The notes: generated by a model from the sequence alone, not told the origin. 64,000 nt of DNA from Marsupella aquatica (GCA_973895155.1 OZ316891.1:24490001-24554000), one strand, 5' to 3'; positions 7,601 through 20,442 are shown, numbered from the stretch's first letter. Made by a program: numbers and translations.

Positions 7601-10520
7601 AAGTGTTGCTTTTGTTGTGATGTCCTCTGTTCATGTCCTTTGATGAGCAAGGCGAGCAGGAGGTCCACTTGCCTTGCCCACAGCAACCAACCTGCACTTA
7701 TCAGTTCCCACTCACTAAATTGGTTCCAACTACAGGTCACAGTATACACATAGCATGAAAAGTGCATAGTACATATTTGATGTTGAGTTCCTAAGACAAA
7801 GAGCATGTATATAAAACCATGTTCTCCATGGACATGTACATAAATCATATTTGGATCCTGTTTTTTCATCCAGAAAGATTGAAAGTCTCACCTTGCAGGT
7901 TGCAGCAAAGAGAAAACTCACTGGTTGTCGTGTTGTGCAAGTGAACCTCCACTGAGGTGGCAGAAAGCAGACAAAGCTTCAGGAAGATGGGAAAGAAAAC
8001 TCAGCGCCTCCTAAGAAGAACATTGATACACAGTGTCCATAACAAACTCATGAAGTGGCAGAAAGGATAGCGTCGCCACAAGCACAAAATCCCGATAGGT
8101 TTAAGCTGCAAAAAACTAACCCCTCCAAATGTTTCCAGCTTGCGACCCTCAGGTGGAATGTGTATGCAGTTACATACACATGAGGATCCCCAACAAAGCA
8201 GACAACAGTGTGATCCGAATTCCCAATTACTATGTTCTATCCATACCTATGTTCATCAAAAAATGTTATGAGTAGACATTGTGAAGCCAGCAAAACCAAG
8301 GAGCCAATTGAAGCCAAATACTAAATTCAAATTCTGAGTTAGTTTGTACCTTACAAAGGTGGACCCCTGCCCTGCCTCAGTGACTGAGCAACAGTGCTGG
8401 TTGAGCAATGGAACCATTCAAAATTGCCATCACCAACCCTGCACTTGACACAGGATTCACACCAGCAGCATTCATGTGGATGCTGCAAAAGGAGCTTCTC
8501 ATAATTCTCCTCTAATGTAATGCTCAATATAAACAATTAGAACTCCCACAAGTTGTCAAGACAGATTCCACCGGAGCAAAAAGTCCAAATCAGGTGAATG
8601 AAAACCTATCGAGAGAAAATAAGAACGTAACTAAGAAGGTAGGCACACGAGCAACCAAGAAAAAAAGCAAGTGGCGCCTCGAGGAGAATCCGGAATGGTA
8701 ATGCCCTTGCCCAGAAGCTTGGGAAACAAATCCAAAAAGCGCAAAAATGAGCGGCTGACCACCGTCTTGACCAGGCCCGCCACAAGGTATGGCTAGAGGC
8801 TGTGGTCCCCCCCTCAGTAAAGAAAAGGATGTAGGTTGGAGCACGGGGCACAAGGCATGTTTGGATCCAGGAGGAGCAAAACAGTAATGTCAAGCAAGAA
8901 GTGTGGAGAGACCAATCAGTAAACAAAAATAGGGGAGAACAAACATACATCAGCAGCAGCAGGAAACGAGAAAGTTGATTTAGGAGGGATTGTAGGGAGA
9001 GAGCTTTTGGTGGGCTCGGCTGCGCATGAAATATCGGGAGATAGATGCGCAAGAGAGTGAGGAGGGTGGCAAGCAGAAGACGGGTTGGGACTGGACCCTT
9101 GGTGCCGGTGGGTAATATATGGGGTTTCAGCAGACTTGGGGCCAGTTTGAGGAGAATTAAGAAGCACGCACCCCACGTTCTTGGGTGGTGGTTGGGTGGG
9201 GTTTTGTTTGATTGAAGAAGAAATCACCATTCTCTTCTTGAAGAAAGAAAATCGCAGGAAACAGTGGACGGGAGAACAAGGCATGTAATAGAGAACAACA
9301 AGGCATGTAATAGAGACAGTGCGCAGCTCAGCTCCGAGGTCCAACGTTACGATGCACAGGGGGTCCTTGGTTGCAAGTAGGAGAAGGACTGAATCACTGT
9401 GGCTGCTCTTCTCTACTATCGAAGCACCCGGCTAGCAGCTCCGCAAACACTGATCATAGCTACAATCTCTACTCCATTGATTGAAGAGTAGCTGCAGCAC
9501 AATAAGGAGCTCCCACAGCCTCCCTCTTCAAAGCTCGGTTGACCTAGCTCTACGATCGACGGAGCATGGGCGCCAGACAAAGCACAAACTATACCATGGC
9601 GCTGGAGAAAAACACAGAATAATTGAAGCCTAACAATACCCTTCTCAGCTCCTGATTGAATGAGGAAAAGCACATTACAAGACACATTGCAGGCAATAGG
9701 ATTTTAACAATGAAATCTCGCTTGTGCTGACAGAATACCTGGTTACAGCCACGCGTTGCTCATCCTCCCACAGTTTGGTGGCACACTATCCAGATGGCAT
9801 GACGCATGCCTTAACTTATGACGATTTGCGCAGCTCAAATCAAGTAGGTTGTCCCCACAAAAAGACAGAGGACAACAAAGAAAAGCAATGTAGCCGTGAT
9901 GTCTTACCAGCCCTGACAACGGGAGCTTCAAAGGCGGTGCACTGTGGCTGAAATGGCAGCACGCTGCTCAAACACTAAAGCAACACAAAACTTGGACTCT
10001 CACCTTATGCTATCAAACAACTCCTGGCTTGTATTCAGCTGGCGTTGGCCCACTCTAAGCTCTTGCGCCGCTCCGACTGCCAGTCGTTCTGTAGACGGTC
10101 TGTATCCTCCCTGACCGCAGCTCCTCCCCGCCCCCAGCTCGTCACCCGCGTCTTCTCCCCAATTTGTGGTGAGCTCCTCCTCGACCGCAGCTCTTGCGAC
10201 TGCTTTGCCCAGCCTCTGATGGCCTTCACGTTGTTATCGATTGTCGCTCGCCACAAAGTCCACAATCCATAAACCAGGCAGATAGCGCACCCGTAGAACA
10301 GATGCAACCCGCATGCAGCTTCACCAACTCAATGGCAGCTCGACAACTTAAGGGTGCAGCAAAAGGGCGTTGAATAGGTTGTCTCACCTCACCCTTCGAG
10401 AGCCGGTCATTGCAGCATCCCTAAACTCCCGATCCCTCTTCTCGGATTCCACAGAGCCGACCACAAGAAAATGGGAACACTAAACCTCACTGTAGAGATG
10501 TTCCCACCAAGATTACACGG
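7601..10520. other. no convincing gene; mixed-composition spacer
   Basis: Scattered short frames without recognisable domains. Features seen: a 20-bp tandem duplication (ACAAGGCATGTAATAGAGA) near 9277-9316, and a GC-richer patch at 10035-10310. It could hold the promoter and 5' region of a minus-strand gene, but nothing decides this. Confidence 0.35.
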
Positions 10521-10640
10521 AAAACCTTGCTCCGATCCCTAAGCTCCTGATCCCATCGAGAGAACACGATAAAACCTTGCTCCGATCCCTAAACTCCCAA
10601 TCCCACCAAGAGAACACAATAAACCTTGCTCCGCAAGTTG
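10521..10640. repeat. 50-bp tandem repeat, about 2.4 units
   Basis: The units start at 10521, 10571 and about 10621, each with AAACCTTGCTCCGATCCCTA followed by a CCCAxCxAGAGAACACxAT block. The last unit is partial. Confidence 0.7.
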
Positions 10641-11519
10641 GGAATGTGGCGGGATCCCTAAACACATCAACAACCTGCTAAGTGTATGCAAAGTTGCATA
10701 ACCGGCTTGTTCCCTTCCAACGGTCGCGCGACTCGGGTGTCCAAATGGTACTGCAAGCGGTACAGGCCCCTAGGTTGGGATACCCTTACCAAGGTCACTG
10801 TTGTTGCCGACATGGTAACGGCAAGAATATCCTGACCCTCCATAAACCCCCTCCATTCACTCAAGTGTTGTGAGTGACAACTTAGTGTAGTGTCGCTAAA
10901 CAAATACTTTGGCCTTAGCAAATATTTGTGGTGATCAAACTTCATTAAACCAAACCTCTTTTGGTCACAAATAAGGACATTTAATGAGTGATGCCCCTTG
11001 TCATCACCCTCTTAATTTATGCAATTACCCCTCCTGAACATAAGTGAACATTGTCCAAATTGCCTACCCTCATGAATAATTTGTCAATTATCTTTCCCGA
11101 CATATATGATGTCAATGGACATGATGGGGAACATGATGTCAATGGACATGATGCCAACGATCCAATGGTTCCTAAACCCCCATCAGCCAGCACCACCTCC
11201 TGTGCCACGTCCGGATCGTCGCAAGAGGGACAAGGGGAAGAGGCCGGCGACAAGGAGTAGGAGGACCCCATTCTAGAGCTTGGTGGTGTAGTGCCTATGG
11301 GATGCCCATTTACTTAGTGTAGTATATAGTTTTGATATGGGTAGTCTTATAGGGACCTAGCTTGTCATATGACACCCATCTAGGGTTTAGGGTTTAGGAA
11401 ACCCTAATTTTTGTGTACCTATCAATTTTCTATAAAGCAATTTTGATTTAGACCTCATTCTCCGTGTTGGACAACAAGACCCCAACCATAATTCAAAACT
11501 CTAAATCTAAACCCTAGCC
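10641..11519. other. spacer with a short local duplication
   Basis: No gene recognised. The 22-bp motif CATGATGTCAATGGACATGATG is partly duplicated at 11105-11155. A two-unit telomere-like AGGGTTTAGGGTTTAG occurs near 11380. Confidence 0.4.
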
Positions 11520-11959
11520 TCAAGACATCTTGCGAAACCTATGCGAACAACCCAATTCGCATATTTACCATATTGAAGGTATCGCAAACATTATGCAAAC
11601 CACATACGTTCACAAAAATGCAAAGCCATGTTCATGGCATAACTACCATTAACTTAATATCGCAAACCGATTACCAAACTTCTGGGATTGCAAATATTTA
11701 ACTGCTTGATTATTATCGCAAGCCTCTCGCGACGCCCATGGAGTCGCTTAAATGTGAGTCCTTTGCGATTCTATTAGTGTCGCAAGTTGCGAAGGCGTTG
11801 CGAAGGTCTTGCGAAAGACTGGATGCGAACCTTTGGGCTTCGCAGTTTGCGATTCTATTGCGATGCGCGATACTTCGCAAAGGCGAGTTTTGTTTTTTGA
11901 TTTCCTTTGTTGTTTGCGATGCTTTCAAGTTCGCAAAAGGTGTAGGTAGTGTTGTAGTG
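11520..11959 (+). mobile_element. orphan right end of a CACTA-type transposon
   Basis: The segment ends GTAGTGTTGTAGTG at 11959, the reverse complement of CACTACAACACTAC, a classic CACTA terminus. The 440 bp before it are packed with a short motif in both orientations (TTGCGAA, TCGCAA, TTCGCAT). Such subterminal repeats are where CACTA transposases bind. I cannot find a matching CACTACAAC left end, so I call it a truncated element or one with a lost end. The left boundary given is only where the motif cluster begins. Confidence 0.5.
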
Positions 11960-13149
11960 AGGACCTCACTAAGCAGGCTATCGGTTAGGACCTTACAGAC
12001 ATAGAGATAGATAGGTCAACGCAACCTTACTTGGGCCGATGCAGCATGTCTCTTGACAATGTGAAGCAGCGCAACATTCCTCCGCCTAGCTCGCAGTGAT
12101 CCTCCGCCTTGCTTGCAATAACCAGCCTCCGCCTAGCTAGTTTGCACTGTCACGGCTGCAACTTTTTGTGCAATGACTTGGCCCTCCTGCCAACTGCGAG
12201 CTGCCAAAGTATGTCGAGCAGATGTACACTCAGGCACCACCTCGTAGAGCTCACCTCCAAGTCGGCAGCTCTCACTTGAAACTCAATAGTAGCTTAGCTC
12301 ACCAGCAGGTTGAAAAGCGATAATGGACTCCCCTAAAAACTGATTGGCATACCTCCACATTGACGCTTGTAGCTGGCCCAATCCTAAACACATTTGCACC
12401 CTAAAGTCCAGTCGCGCTCAAACACTTTCATTGCCCCCTGCAGGAAGTTTGCGAAGAGTGCAGCTGGAATGAAGGTCGTCGACTCCCAATTTCCCTTGCA
12501 AAACCAACCTCCGCGGCACATTGACCCTGAACACTTAGGGCAAGTAGTACCCCCAAAATCTCTCGCAAACCCAACCTCCAAGGTACACTGACCCTGAGGG
12601 AAAGTAATACCCCTCACATGTGGGCAGCCATCGAGTGACTTAGCAAACAGGTTGGTTTGGACATAAAAGAACCAATGCAAATGACTTAGCAAAAAGTTCA
12701 ATGTGGGGAGAGTGCACTTTGGTCAAGAACAAGGCAAAATATAGTCAGATATGACCCCACATTATAAGTGAAAGTACCCACCATTCTGATGAAAACCCCC
12801 ATATTTATACCCATTATATTTGGACTTATTGAACCATGAGTGTGCAATATGTAGTTGCACCGGGAGTTGCACATTAGGGATTGGCATCCGAAATTGGCTT
12901 ATGGGGTATGCATGCTGACGGAATTTTAAAAAATGACGTCCAATTCATATTGCACTATTGTGGAGTAACTAACATAACTTACCTATTTCTTACTTACCAG
13001 TGTTACAATAGTGACATTGGATAAAGTTGTAAGCATGACGTCCCACAACCTCACCAAAACTTAGTTGGTATGATGTAACTAACATGACACCCACAAACTT
13101 GGAGTCGCATATTTATGAAGGTCTCGCACAAGTCACATAGGGGAGGGTC
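11960..13149. other. spacer with an imperfect 66-bp tandem duplication
   Basis: At about 12496-12614 a block (CAACCTCC..GGxACAxTGACCCTGA..AGTA.TACCCC) occurs twice in tandem. No gene is recognised. The 3' end of the downstream minus-strand LTR copy may reach into this stretch. Confidence 0.4.
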
Positions 13150-16100
13150 TCAAAATGGGTGGTTTTCTTCTAGTGACTCTCAATCCTCACTTTTCTCTCA
13201 GAGTTTGGTTTGGCAGTCTCCAATCAAGACAATGCGATCGTATTAGCTTCACAGTATCACTCTATCTGACTCAAATGGATCAAGCAACAAGTATCACAAC
13301 ACACAATGCCATGATTGGCAAGAATCTGCGAACTAGGCAACAAGGCCAACTCAATTCAAACAAATTGCACAGTAATCCATGGGAACTTGTGTTTTACAAA
13401 TAATCTGCGGTCTAGATTTAGCCGAGAGCTTCATGTGCTAGTAATACAGATTTTACACTAGAGTCTTGACTAAGAAAAAGCCCCTTGAGCCACGCTGCCC
13501 AGGTTTTTATCCTTGCAGCGCATCCACGAGAATCAGCAGGAATCTAAACCACCAATCACGGCCTTCCACCATGATAATCCTACTAATTAACTAAAACAAA
13601 AACAACTTGGCTAAACCGGAACCTTGAGGGATCCAAACACCTAATACTACCTAAGCCGACAAGGCGCTACTTGCCCTGTCCCTATTCTACAACGGCCGCG
13701 CCCTTCTGGCCCAAGCCCTTCTCCTTCCGCCATGTCCTCCCTCTAACCGACAACTGGCCCTCCTTAATTGTTAGATGACCAGGGGTAAACCCGAATCTTC
13801 CGACGCTGCACCTTCTCTTGTAACCGGCTTTGGCTTGCTCCCCTCGGCTTCCTTGACTTTGGGTTCTGGTTTAGCGGCATTGGCATCCGTAGCATCCTCT
13901 TGGGAAACAGCTTGGATAGCATTGCCCTTCACTTCCTCAATCCAAGCTTGCTCTCCAATGGGCTCGGTCTCGATCTTCCAGGGCTTCACATTCCGGTAGT
14001 CCATGGTAGTTGTACCTGTGTCTGAACCTGTTACCGCACCTCCAAGTTGATCGACATTACTTATCTCAACCACGGCTGCCTTTGTAGCAACAGTCCCACA
14101 AATGTGAGCGGCCATACTTTTGACCTCTTTTGGAGTGGCCTTGAGAGGTACTCCATAAGTACCTGCTGGCCCCATGAATGTTTTGGCCAGATCCACAACC
14201 AACTGCATTGCCTTACCCCCACTTACCTTTGACAACATCAATGTCGGCTTTGGCATCTCAGTATTCCCGGCTACCATGCCACTAGTGGGAGACCGTCCAG
14301 TCGGTGATCCTCATCCTGCTTTGGCATACTTCCTCAACTTCTCTGTTTGATTATCTGCACGCCTTTGCAACCCAATCATCTTATCTTTGGCCTCCTCCAA
14401 TTCCTGGAATAAGTCCTCAACTTCCTTGTTAAACCGTTGTGCCTCATCCTTAGCTGTCTTTAGCTCTTCATTTAAGATTTGCACAATCTCAAACTCCTTA
14501 TCCAAAGCGGCTTTCTATGAATTGTTGATGGCTTCCAGCTTTGTGACCTCATCCGCCCATGCTTGCTTTGTCTTGGCTATCTCCTCCTGAAGCTCCTTGC
14601 GTATCTACTGGGCTTGGTTTAGGAGATCATTGGCCGATGTACAAGTGGCCTCCTCATGATGCTTCTCTCGCATGGCCTCTAGCCGATTGAGTAGCTTGTC
14701 GTGCTTCCTCTGGGCTTCTGCCAAGGCCTTCTCGCTCTAAGTGAGCTGCTCCTTAGCCTTTGATCTGAGCCTCTCAACTTGCCAATTTAGACCCTGTACC
14801 TCCTCCTTTGAATCGGCTAACTCTAGTTGTACCTTCGTCAATTTCTCCTTGATCTGCTGGTTGTCCAATTGGTTGTTTGCCACCTCCAATTCTTGCTGCT
14901 TAGCCAAGAGATCCTGCTGGGCCTGTTGATCAACCTTTGTCTTAGCAACTTTGGCTTCCATGCAGCAAAGCCGAGCAATTACCTCTTCTTTCTTTAATCG
15001 CTCCAAAGTCATTGCCTCCTCCAGCCATGTTTGGTCAGCCATATCCTTTCTAAGAAATGGTCCGGATTCTAACTTATTGTCAAAGATTTCTAAGGCTAGC
15101 AGTCCACACATGTCTCCATACTCCCTAGCCCAATCCCTCGCATAATTTGACCTGCTAGGTGATACTGGCATCTGCCAACAAGGCCGTTTCTCCTAAGCTT
15201 ATGCCCGTAATTGATCAAAGTCAGTGAGAGGCTCGGCCTGCTTCTCACTAAGCCATTTCATTTTCTCCGGCCAATCTCCACCTGGTAGCTGTCGTTCTCG
15301 CATGTAATTCCGGGATTTCCACTTGTTGAGTTTCTCCTTCAGTCTTGCCTTGGCCTCCTTCATTCGGTCAAACTCCAATGGTGTCACATCTGGTGGAGGA
15401 GACTCTGGGGTTTTCTGGTCCTCCGGCCTGCCATAAAAGACTGAGGGAAGTCTTCTACAAAACCTTCCCAATGTTCTAACACCTAGCACCGGCCTCTCCC
15501 CATGATTGACATAATTGTCGTCGTAGTCATCCACATTAACCTGACTATCGAGCATGCTGGCCTCTTCTGCAAAGCCCCCAATCTCCTCCTTTGAGTATTG
15601 CTAGGCTGCCACTAGTTGATTTACCGCCACGGGTTCCTCCACTTGGGCCCGGCTAGAAACTCTAAGGACTGGCATCTCTTGGCTTCGGCCTTGGCTTCCT
15701 TCTTCAGACTCTGAATCCATCTGCTCATCCCATTTTTTTCTTTCTTTGGTAGTCATCTTCCTCTCTACTAGGTGAATTCCTGCATATGGATATTACGAGT
15801 AGGCCATCGTAACGGATTTCTCACCACATCAAATATTACTACCTCTGGCTCCTTGAGAGGGGTCCAATTCTCCTGTTTTTGTGATGCCGGCCTCTTCTCT
15901 TGCCGTCGTTTGTTCAGGGGCTCCTTGTCCTCTACTATCGGGGTTGTGATCGGCATCCGCTCCTATAGAGCAACACTGGTGCAAAAGACTGGCTTCTTGC
16001 ATATCGGCAAAGTAATTGCAGATGGTACCCTCAGAGTCTGGATACCGCTCCTTCCCCAATGCTCTGCTTCTCTTCATTCAATGCCTTCTTTAACTGCATT

Positions 16101-17448
16101 AAGAGATAGCCATTGTAGTCACGACTTGAATCGATATTCTCCACCAAAAATACCTGGACCTTGCCAATCTCTGCTCTCGGAAATATACAGTGTAGTGTGA
16201 CTCTTAAGAAATCAATCAACTGCCCCACATGTGGAATAGTGCATTGATTTCTAAATAACCCGTTCTTAGTGGAGGGCCCTGGAAATGATCAAAATTGGTT
16301 ATCCGACAATGTCTTCTGCTGCTCCACCCCAGTCTTATTCCCTTGTGGAAGAGCAAAGATGGCTTTGATCAGTGCTGGTATTAATTCCACCACCCTCCCA
16401 TACATCAGCGTCGTGCTAGAAGAAGCCTCCCAGCATCCCACAAAGTCTAATAGATCTTTGTCTGGTATATTGACTAACTGCCATGGCAATCGGATGAATC
16501 CCTCTAAGCCGGTGTTGTTCATGACATATCCAAAATACTTGTTATCTTGGATGGCACAAAAGACCTCATCTTCTTCTAGTGCAAACTGCAGTTGTAAATT
16601 GGTAGGTAACCTGTCCGCCCAACCTGCCATAAACTTATCCTCTACTGCCCTATCCCAAATTGGCACGGCTTCCTTGGCCTGCCTTTCAGACTGGTTCTGC
16701 TAGCTGGTGTTGCAGACACCGAACTACCCTTTCACTTCATCTCTTCTATCCCTGAAGACTCTCCAAGAATGGCTTCCTTGGTCCAAGCCAAAGTGTGACC
16801 CTTCAACTCCCACACTGGTTGCCTAGCGTTCTTGATCGCCTCCCGAATTCCAACGACGCGATTCTCCTGATCAGCAACTCGTCAAGCTCGGTACTAGTGG
16901 GAATCCATAAGAATATTTCTCTAGCACCTCCTCAGTTCCCACAAAAGCCGTCTTATGAATTCCCCATAACCACGCAAGCTCCGCCCATTCCCTTGTTGCG
17001 CGTTCTGGCTTGACGTCTTTGTAAGTTGGTATGAGCTGCCGTGCTTCTTCAAGCAAATAGCCCCAAAACTTGGTTGCTTGATTCAGCATGGTCATTCCAC
17101 CAAACAAATCAGGAGCTCGAGCAATTCCTTACCAACCTCCTTCGATCGACTGGCAGTTGCTTCCTCCTCCCAAGGTCCCGATCGAACAAGAAAATGAGCG
17201 AGTATATGGAGTGTCGGTCCCCTCCCCACAAAGCCACCTCCTAATGGCTTGCATGATCAGGCTTGGATTAGGTCATAACCCTAATCCCACCTGATCTTGA
17301 CCGTTGGATCCTTCCCGATCACAATCCTCCCCTTAACATGTTGTAATTGGCTTCGGTCTTTATTTCTACCTTATACTATCTACCTAATCTTTATTTAGCC
17401 ATTATTTTAGGCTTAACTAGTACTCTGTGATCCTGGCAAGGCATCACA
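13150..17448 (-). mobile_element. second, diverged copy of the ORF-bearing gypsy LTR
   Basis: The 5' terminus (minus strand) is TGTGATGCCTTGCCAGGATCAC at 17448, matching the solo LTR start. The body keeps the coding order of the first copy. The non-coding tail still matches it: CTGCGAACTA..AAGGCCAACTC near 13326, and the GCCCAGGTxxTTATCCTxG block near 13495. The 3' end is not precisely visible, so the lower bound is approximate. Divergence from the copy at 2468-7155 is high, so it represents an older insertion or a different subfamily. Confidence 0.65.
13771..17107 (-). pseudogene. LTR-encoded protein gene, decayed copy 2
   Basis: Pieces in order on the minus strand: NQATKFWGYLLEEAR (17107-16871), the central domain with QLQFALEEDEVF and NKYFGYVMNNTGLEGFIRLP (16666-16289), DYNGYLLMQLKKALNEEKQS (16228-16031), and a charged segment (15555-15199). 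Then come coiled coil (15171-14737, 14505-14311) and a C-terminal part (14277-13771) that differs from copy 1. Several frameshifts and stops separate the pieces. It retains the segment that lies across the frameshift of copy 1, which confirms that copy 1 is damaged there. Function unknown. Confidence 0.6.
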
Positions 17449-18070
17449 CCCACTCGGACGGATCTCACAAGCGCAACAAACATTAGGTGGCGCCAATAGT
17501 TTAGAGTAGTGTAGGTTTAGTCGTAGGGGTAGGACACTACCAACGAGCGTTGGAATTAGTTAGAATGGCACCAACCATCTTTTAGCGTAGTCTTTTAGGA
17601 TAACAACAAGTCATTTTTGAAAACTGGCATTGAGCTAGGATTAGCATAGGTTACAAGCACGTGACCCCTCCTGGCCATGGCTCTTAGTTAGTATTTAGTG
17701 CACCCCCAGTAGAGGCAGCGGGGGGGATTTTAGGCTCAAATTCGGGTGTCCGCAGGATGTGTGTGGAGTCTCGGCCTTCTTGAATAGAAGTTCCAAGGAT
17801 TGAGGGTAAGACTAAGCTCGTTGGGCAAGTGCGGATCCGGGCTCCGTTGTAGTGTATGCCTCTTTGCCTTTGGCATGAGTATTCAAAAGAAGTCCAGTAA
17901 ACCGTGGGTATGTGCATAACGGCTTATGAAGTAAAGTCTTTTCCCCACTATTTCCTTCGTGTAAATCAAGCGTGTATGTTGTGAATGCTGAGACAATTGT
18001 ACATCTTGTATGCGGATAGAGAATGTTGGGCCGGGCGTGCTACACGAGCCGTGCACGGGGTGTAGGCTAC
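17449..18070. other. spacer between two divergently oriented LTR copies
   Basis: No gene recognised. The plus strand just left of 18071 and the minus strand just above 17448 both abut LTR 5' termini. No polypurine tract as clear as the one at 61566-61577 is seen. Confidence 0.35.
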
Positions 18071-19398
18071 TGTGATGCCTAGCCAGGAATGACTAGGCCG
18101 TGTAAGAGGTAAAACCGGGGGTATACAATAAAACCACTAGTATAAGGGGGAGAAAAGCAAGAAAACCATAAAAAACTAAGGGTACACATGAAACCCGAGC
18201 CGAGGCTGGGAGTAAGAGGAGTAACAACCACTAAGGGTTGTGATTAGGGTTTGGCATGTTAATGTTGGCGGCTGCCGGTAATCAATAACCAAGACAAGCA
18301 GTGCAGGCCGGAAGGGGGGTAAGATAGGGTCACCCAGGAGTGACGGCTCACATTCTCAATCAAGCAGAGTGCAAGCAGAAGCCAACAACTATCAACTACA
18401 AAGGAGAACACAGGGGCATAAGCAGCTACCGAGCAATGGCAGAGGAGAGAATGAGCAACATCAATCAAGCGGCACATTTATGGGGATGCCTATTTGAACG
18501 GGCAAGTAAGTATGTTGGGACCTACAAGGAGGAAGAATAAAAAAGAGTAGCCCGCAAGCAACAAGAGCTTGCTCGGCTACGGGAACTGCAGAAGTTGGCC
18601 TTCTTAGGAGGAGAGTTCATCAAGGTTGAATTCCGGTGGACGCCTACTGCCAATGAATCGACGATCTTCTAATTCAAGACAACAAAATTGTCGGCATCCA
18701 GCAAGCCATCAACAACTACAATGACAAACATTGGGACCTGAAGGGTTGCATGGAGGCGTGGACGATAGAAACAATGTTGGGAGAATCATCAAGAGCGGCA
18801 AAAATGAAGAGGAAGATGGCCAACAATGAAGAAAACACACCAGCCAAGAGGACAAGGTCGGCAACATCAAGAAGGCCGGCCGAACAAGGGAGGCTAAGAG
18901 AGGAGGGAGCCGAGGAACCAGAAGTCGACCCAGTCAATGCCGTCCCTATCCGAGATGACACCTAGAAGGGCTGGGCGACAATAATACCATCGGCAATGCA
19001 GCTACATTTTGCACGAGAGGAGGATGCATGCTTTACAGCCATGCAGACCAAAAAGTACCAGGGCTTCATGGGCGGATTAGGCTTGGAGACCTTTGTTATA
19101 TTGTTGTGGCTAAAGCCGAAGGTGCCGAAGTCAAACTTACTGGAATTCGTGGGATCATGGGACCATGAGTCTAGCTCAACCAAGATCTATGGGAGGGATT
19201 TCTATCTCACCTCCAACGTGATTGCCAAAGTATTTGGCTTGCCGATGGGCAACAAGGCTAAGGTAGAAACCCGGAAGAACTTGTCGGATAAGGAGTTTAG
19301 TTCATTCTCCTGGCCATCAACAAAGAATGGCTTCCTCCGAAACACCTGCATCAACCCGCATATTGGAGAGATGATCAATTTCCTGCGGGTGACAATGC
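18071..19398 (+). mobile_element. 5' part of an ORF-bearing LTR, truncated
   Basis: Starts TGTGATGCCTAGCCAGGAAT at 18071 and runs through the N-terminal and central coding blocks. It breaks off inside the codons for LRVTM at 19398, where a second LTR 5' terminus begins immediately. Confidence 0.7.
18205..19398 (+). pseudogene. LTR-encoded protein gene, copy 3 (N-terminal half)
   Basis: Recognisable segments: NQAAHLWGCLFERASKYV (18465 on), a KAFLGGE-like block, a basic linker (18750-18965), and the central domain AREEDACFTAMQTKKYQGFM (19005 on) with FYLTSNVIAKVFGLPMGNKA. In-frame stops occur at 18538-18540 and 18964-18966. It aligns with the solo-LTR copy almost to the frameshift point and then ends. 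It shows that INFLRVTM is the natural continuation. Confidence 0.6.
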
Positions 19399-19525
19399 TG
19401 TGATGCCTAGCCAGGAATCACTAGGCCGTGTAAGAGGTAAAACCAGGTGGTATACAATAAACCACTAGTATAAGGGGGAGAAAAACAAGGAAACCGTAAA
19501 CAACTAAGAGAAAAACAAGGAAACC
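19399..19525 (+). mobile_element. LTR 5'-terminal fragment
   Basis: TGTGATGCCTAGCCAGGAATCACTAGGCC begins at 19399 directly after the broken copy 3. It matches its first 100 bp closely (GTATAAGGGGGAGAAAA) and then contains a 17-bp local duplication (AGAAAAACAAGGAAACC). It stops at the 3' end of the gag gene fragment. Confidence 0.55.
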
Positions 19526-19673
19526 CTAAACTTTCTCTCTCATCCTCTGTTCTACAATCTGCTTCATTCCTCCTTGGTTCACATTCATTGGTATTGGCTC
19601 TCCAGAATCAACAAATGCAATCTTCCCTTCCACAAACTTGACATGTCGAAGTCGCAATGCTTCTGTCAGTTCT
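19526..19673 (-). pseudogene. retroelement gag gene, C-terminal piece (split by CACTA)
   Basis: On the minus strand this reads LTEALRLRHVKFVEGKIAF and a further 24 codons to a TAG at 19526-19528. It is the direct continuation of the gag frame that ends at the CACTA right end (40353). Ignoring the CACTA element and one copy of the TCT duplication, the zinc-knuckle codons run in frame into this piece. Confidence 0.7.
19671..19673. repeat. CACTA target-site duplication TCT, left
   Basis: TCT precedes CACTAGTACATT. The same TCT follows AATGTACTAGTG at 40353-40355. Three-base duplications are typical of CACTA elements, and the gag frame confirms it. Confidence 0.85.
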
Positions 19674-19685
19674 CACTAGTACATT
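19674..19685 (+). repeat. CACTA terminal inverted repeat, left
   Basis: CACTAGTACATT. Twelve bases identical to the inverted right end. Confidence 0.9.
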
Positions 19686-19739
19686 ATGAGGCCAATTTCC
19701 CATATAAACACCTTCGGATCCCTTTGTAAAATTTTTCCA

Positions 19740-20200
19740 AGAAAAACATCTCATCCGACTCTAAATGTATCGCAAATTCCGATCCTCAACCCATCGGATA
19801 ACGACAATCGGAAGATAATCGGACTTTGCAATACTAAAATTAACGCACTTTGCATACTCGACAATAATGGAAAAACAGCCATCCGATGTTCATAAAATTG
19901 GAAATGGAAGAGGGGAGGCGGCCCAAAAGCCGTGTGTTTCCGATACACTTCCGATACGTAGAGAATCGGAATTTGGGTAACTCTGAATATTGCATATTGC
20001 GTAGCAAAAGGTTACGCAAAGACCGTAAATAAGAGGATAAAAAATACCATCGTTAGAAATATCGGAAATACCATTAGTAGAAGTATTGGAAAGACCGTAA
20101 CCGAGGGTATCGAAAAGATTGATTCTCTAGGGATGGCAAATTCCGAGTTTTAGAGAATCGGACATTTCGATAGTTTTAAGATCGGAGGAGTATTGGATAA
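19740..20200. promoter_or_regulatory. CACTA left subterminal repeat array (ATCGGAA)
   Basis: At least ten TCCGAT/ATCGGA motifs in both orientations. The same motif fills the right subterminal region. The motif also recurs at 21890-22050 and 23410-23510, flanking the minus-strand gene. Likely transposase-binding and promoter region. Confidence 0.7.
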
Positions 20201-20442
20201 TTGATGGGGTAAAATTTCTGATTATTAATTTTTGGGGTGTGGGGGTTACAATGTTGAGAGGCATGGAAGTGAGCATGGGTAGCAAGAATGGTAGTGAGAC
20301 TCAAAAGGGGGAAAACCCCTGCCATTATATATACAAAAGAGGATGGCTTCCTCTAGCATGGAAAGTACAACCTTTACATGTACAAGTGTATAATCCATCT
20401 CAACCTGCATGGCATCGCGGCCTACCTACAAATGGTCCTATG

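Noticed and set aside
8606-9052. A 148-residue minus frame rich in Leu, Phe and Ser, looking membrane-like
   Set aside because: Composition follows a pyrimidine-rich strand. An overlapping frame is equally open and no motif is present.
11380-11400. Telomere-like AGGGTTTAGGGTTTAG as a relic of a chromosome end
   Set aside because: Only two units; such words are common in plant promoters (telo-boxes).
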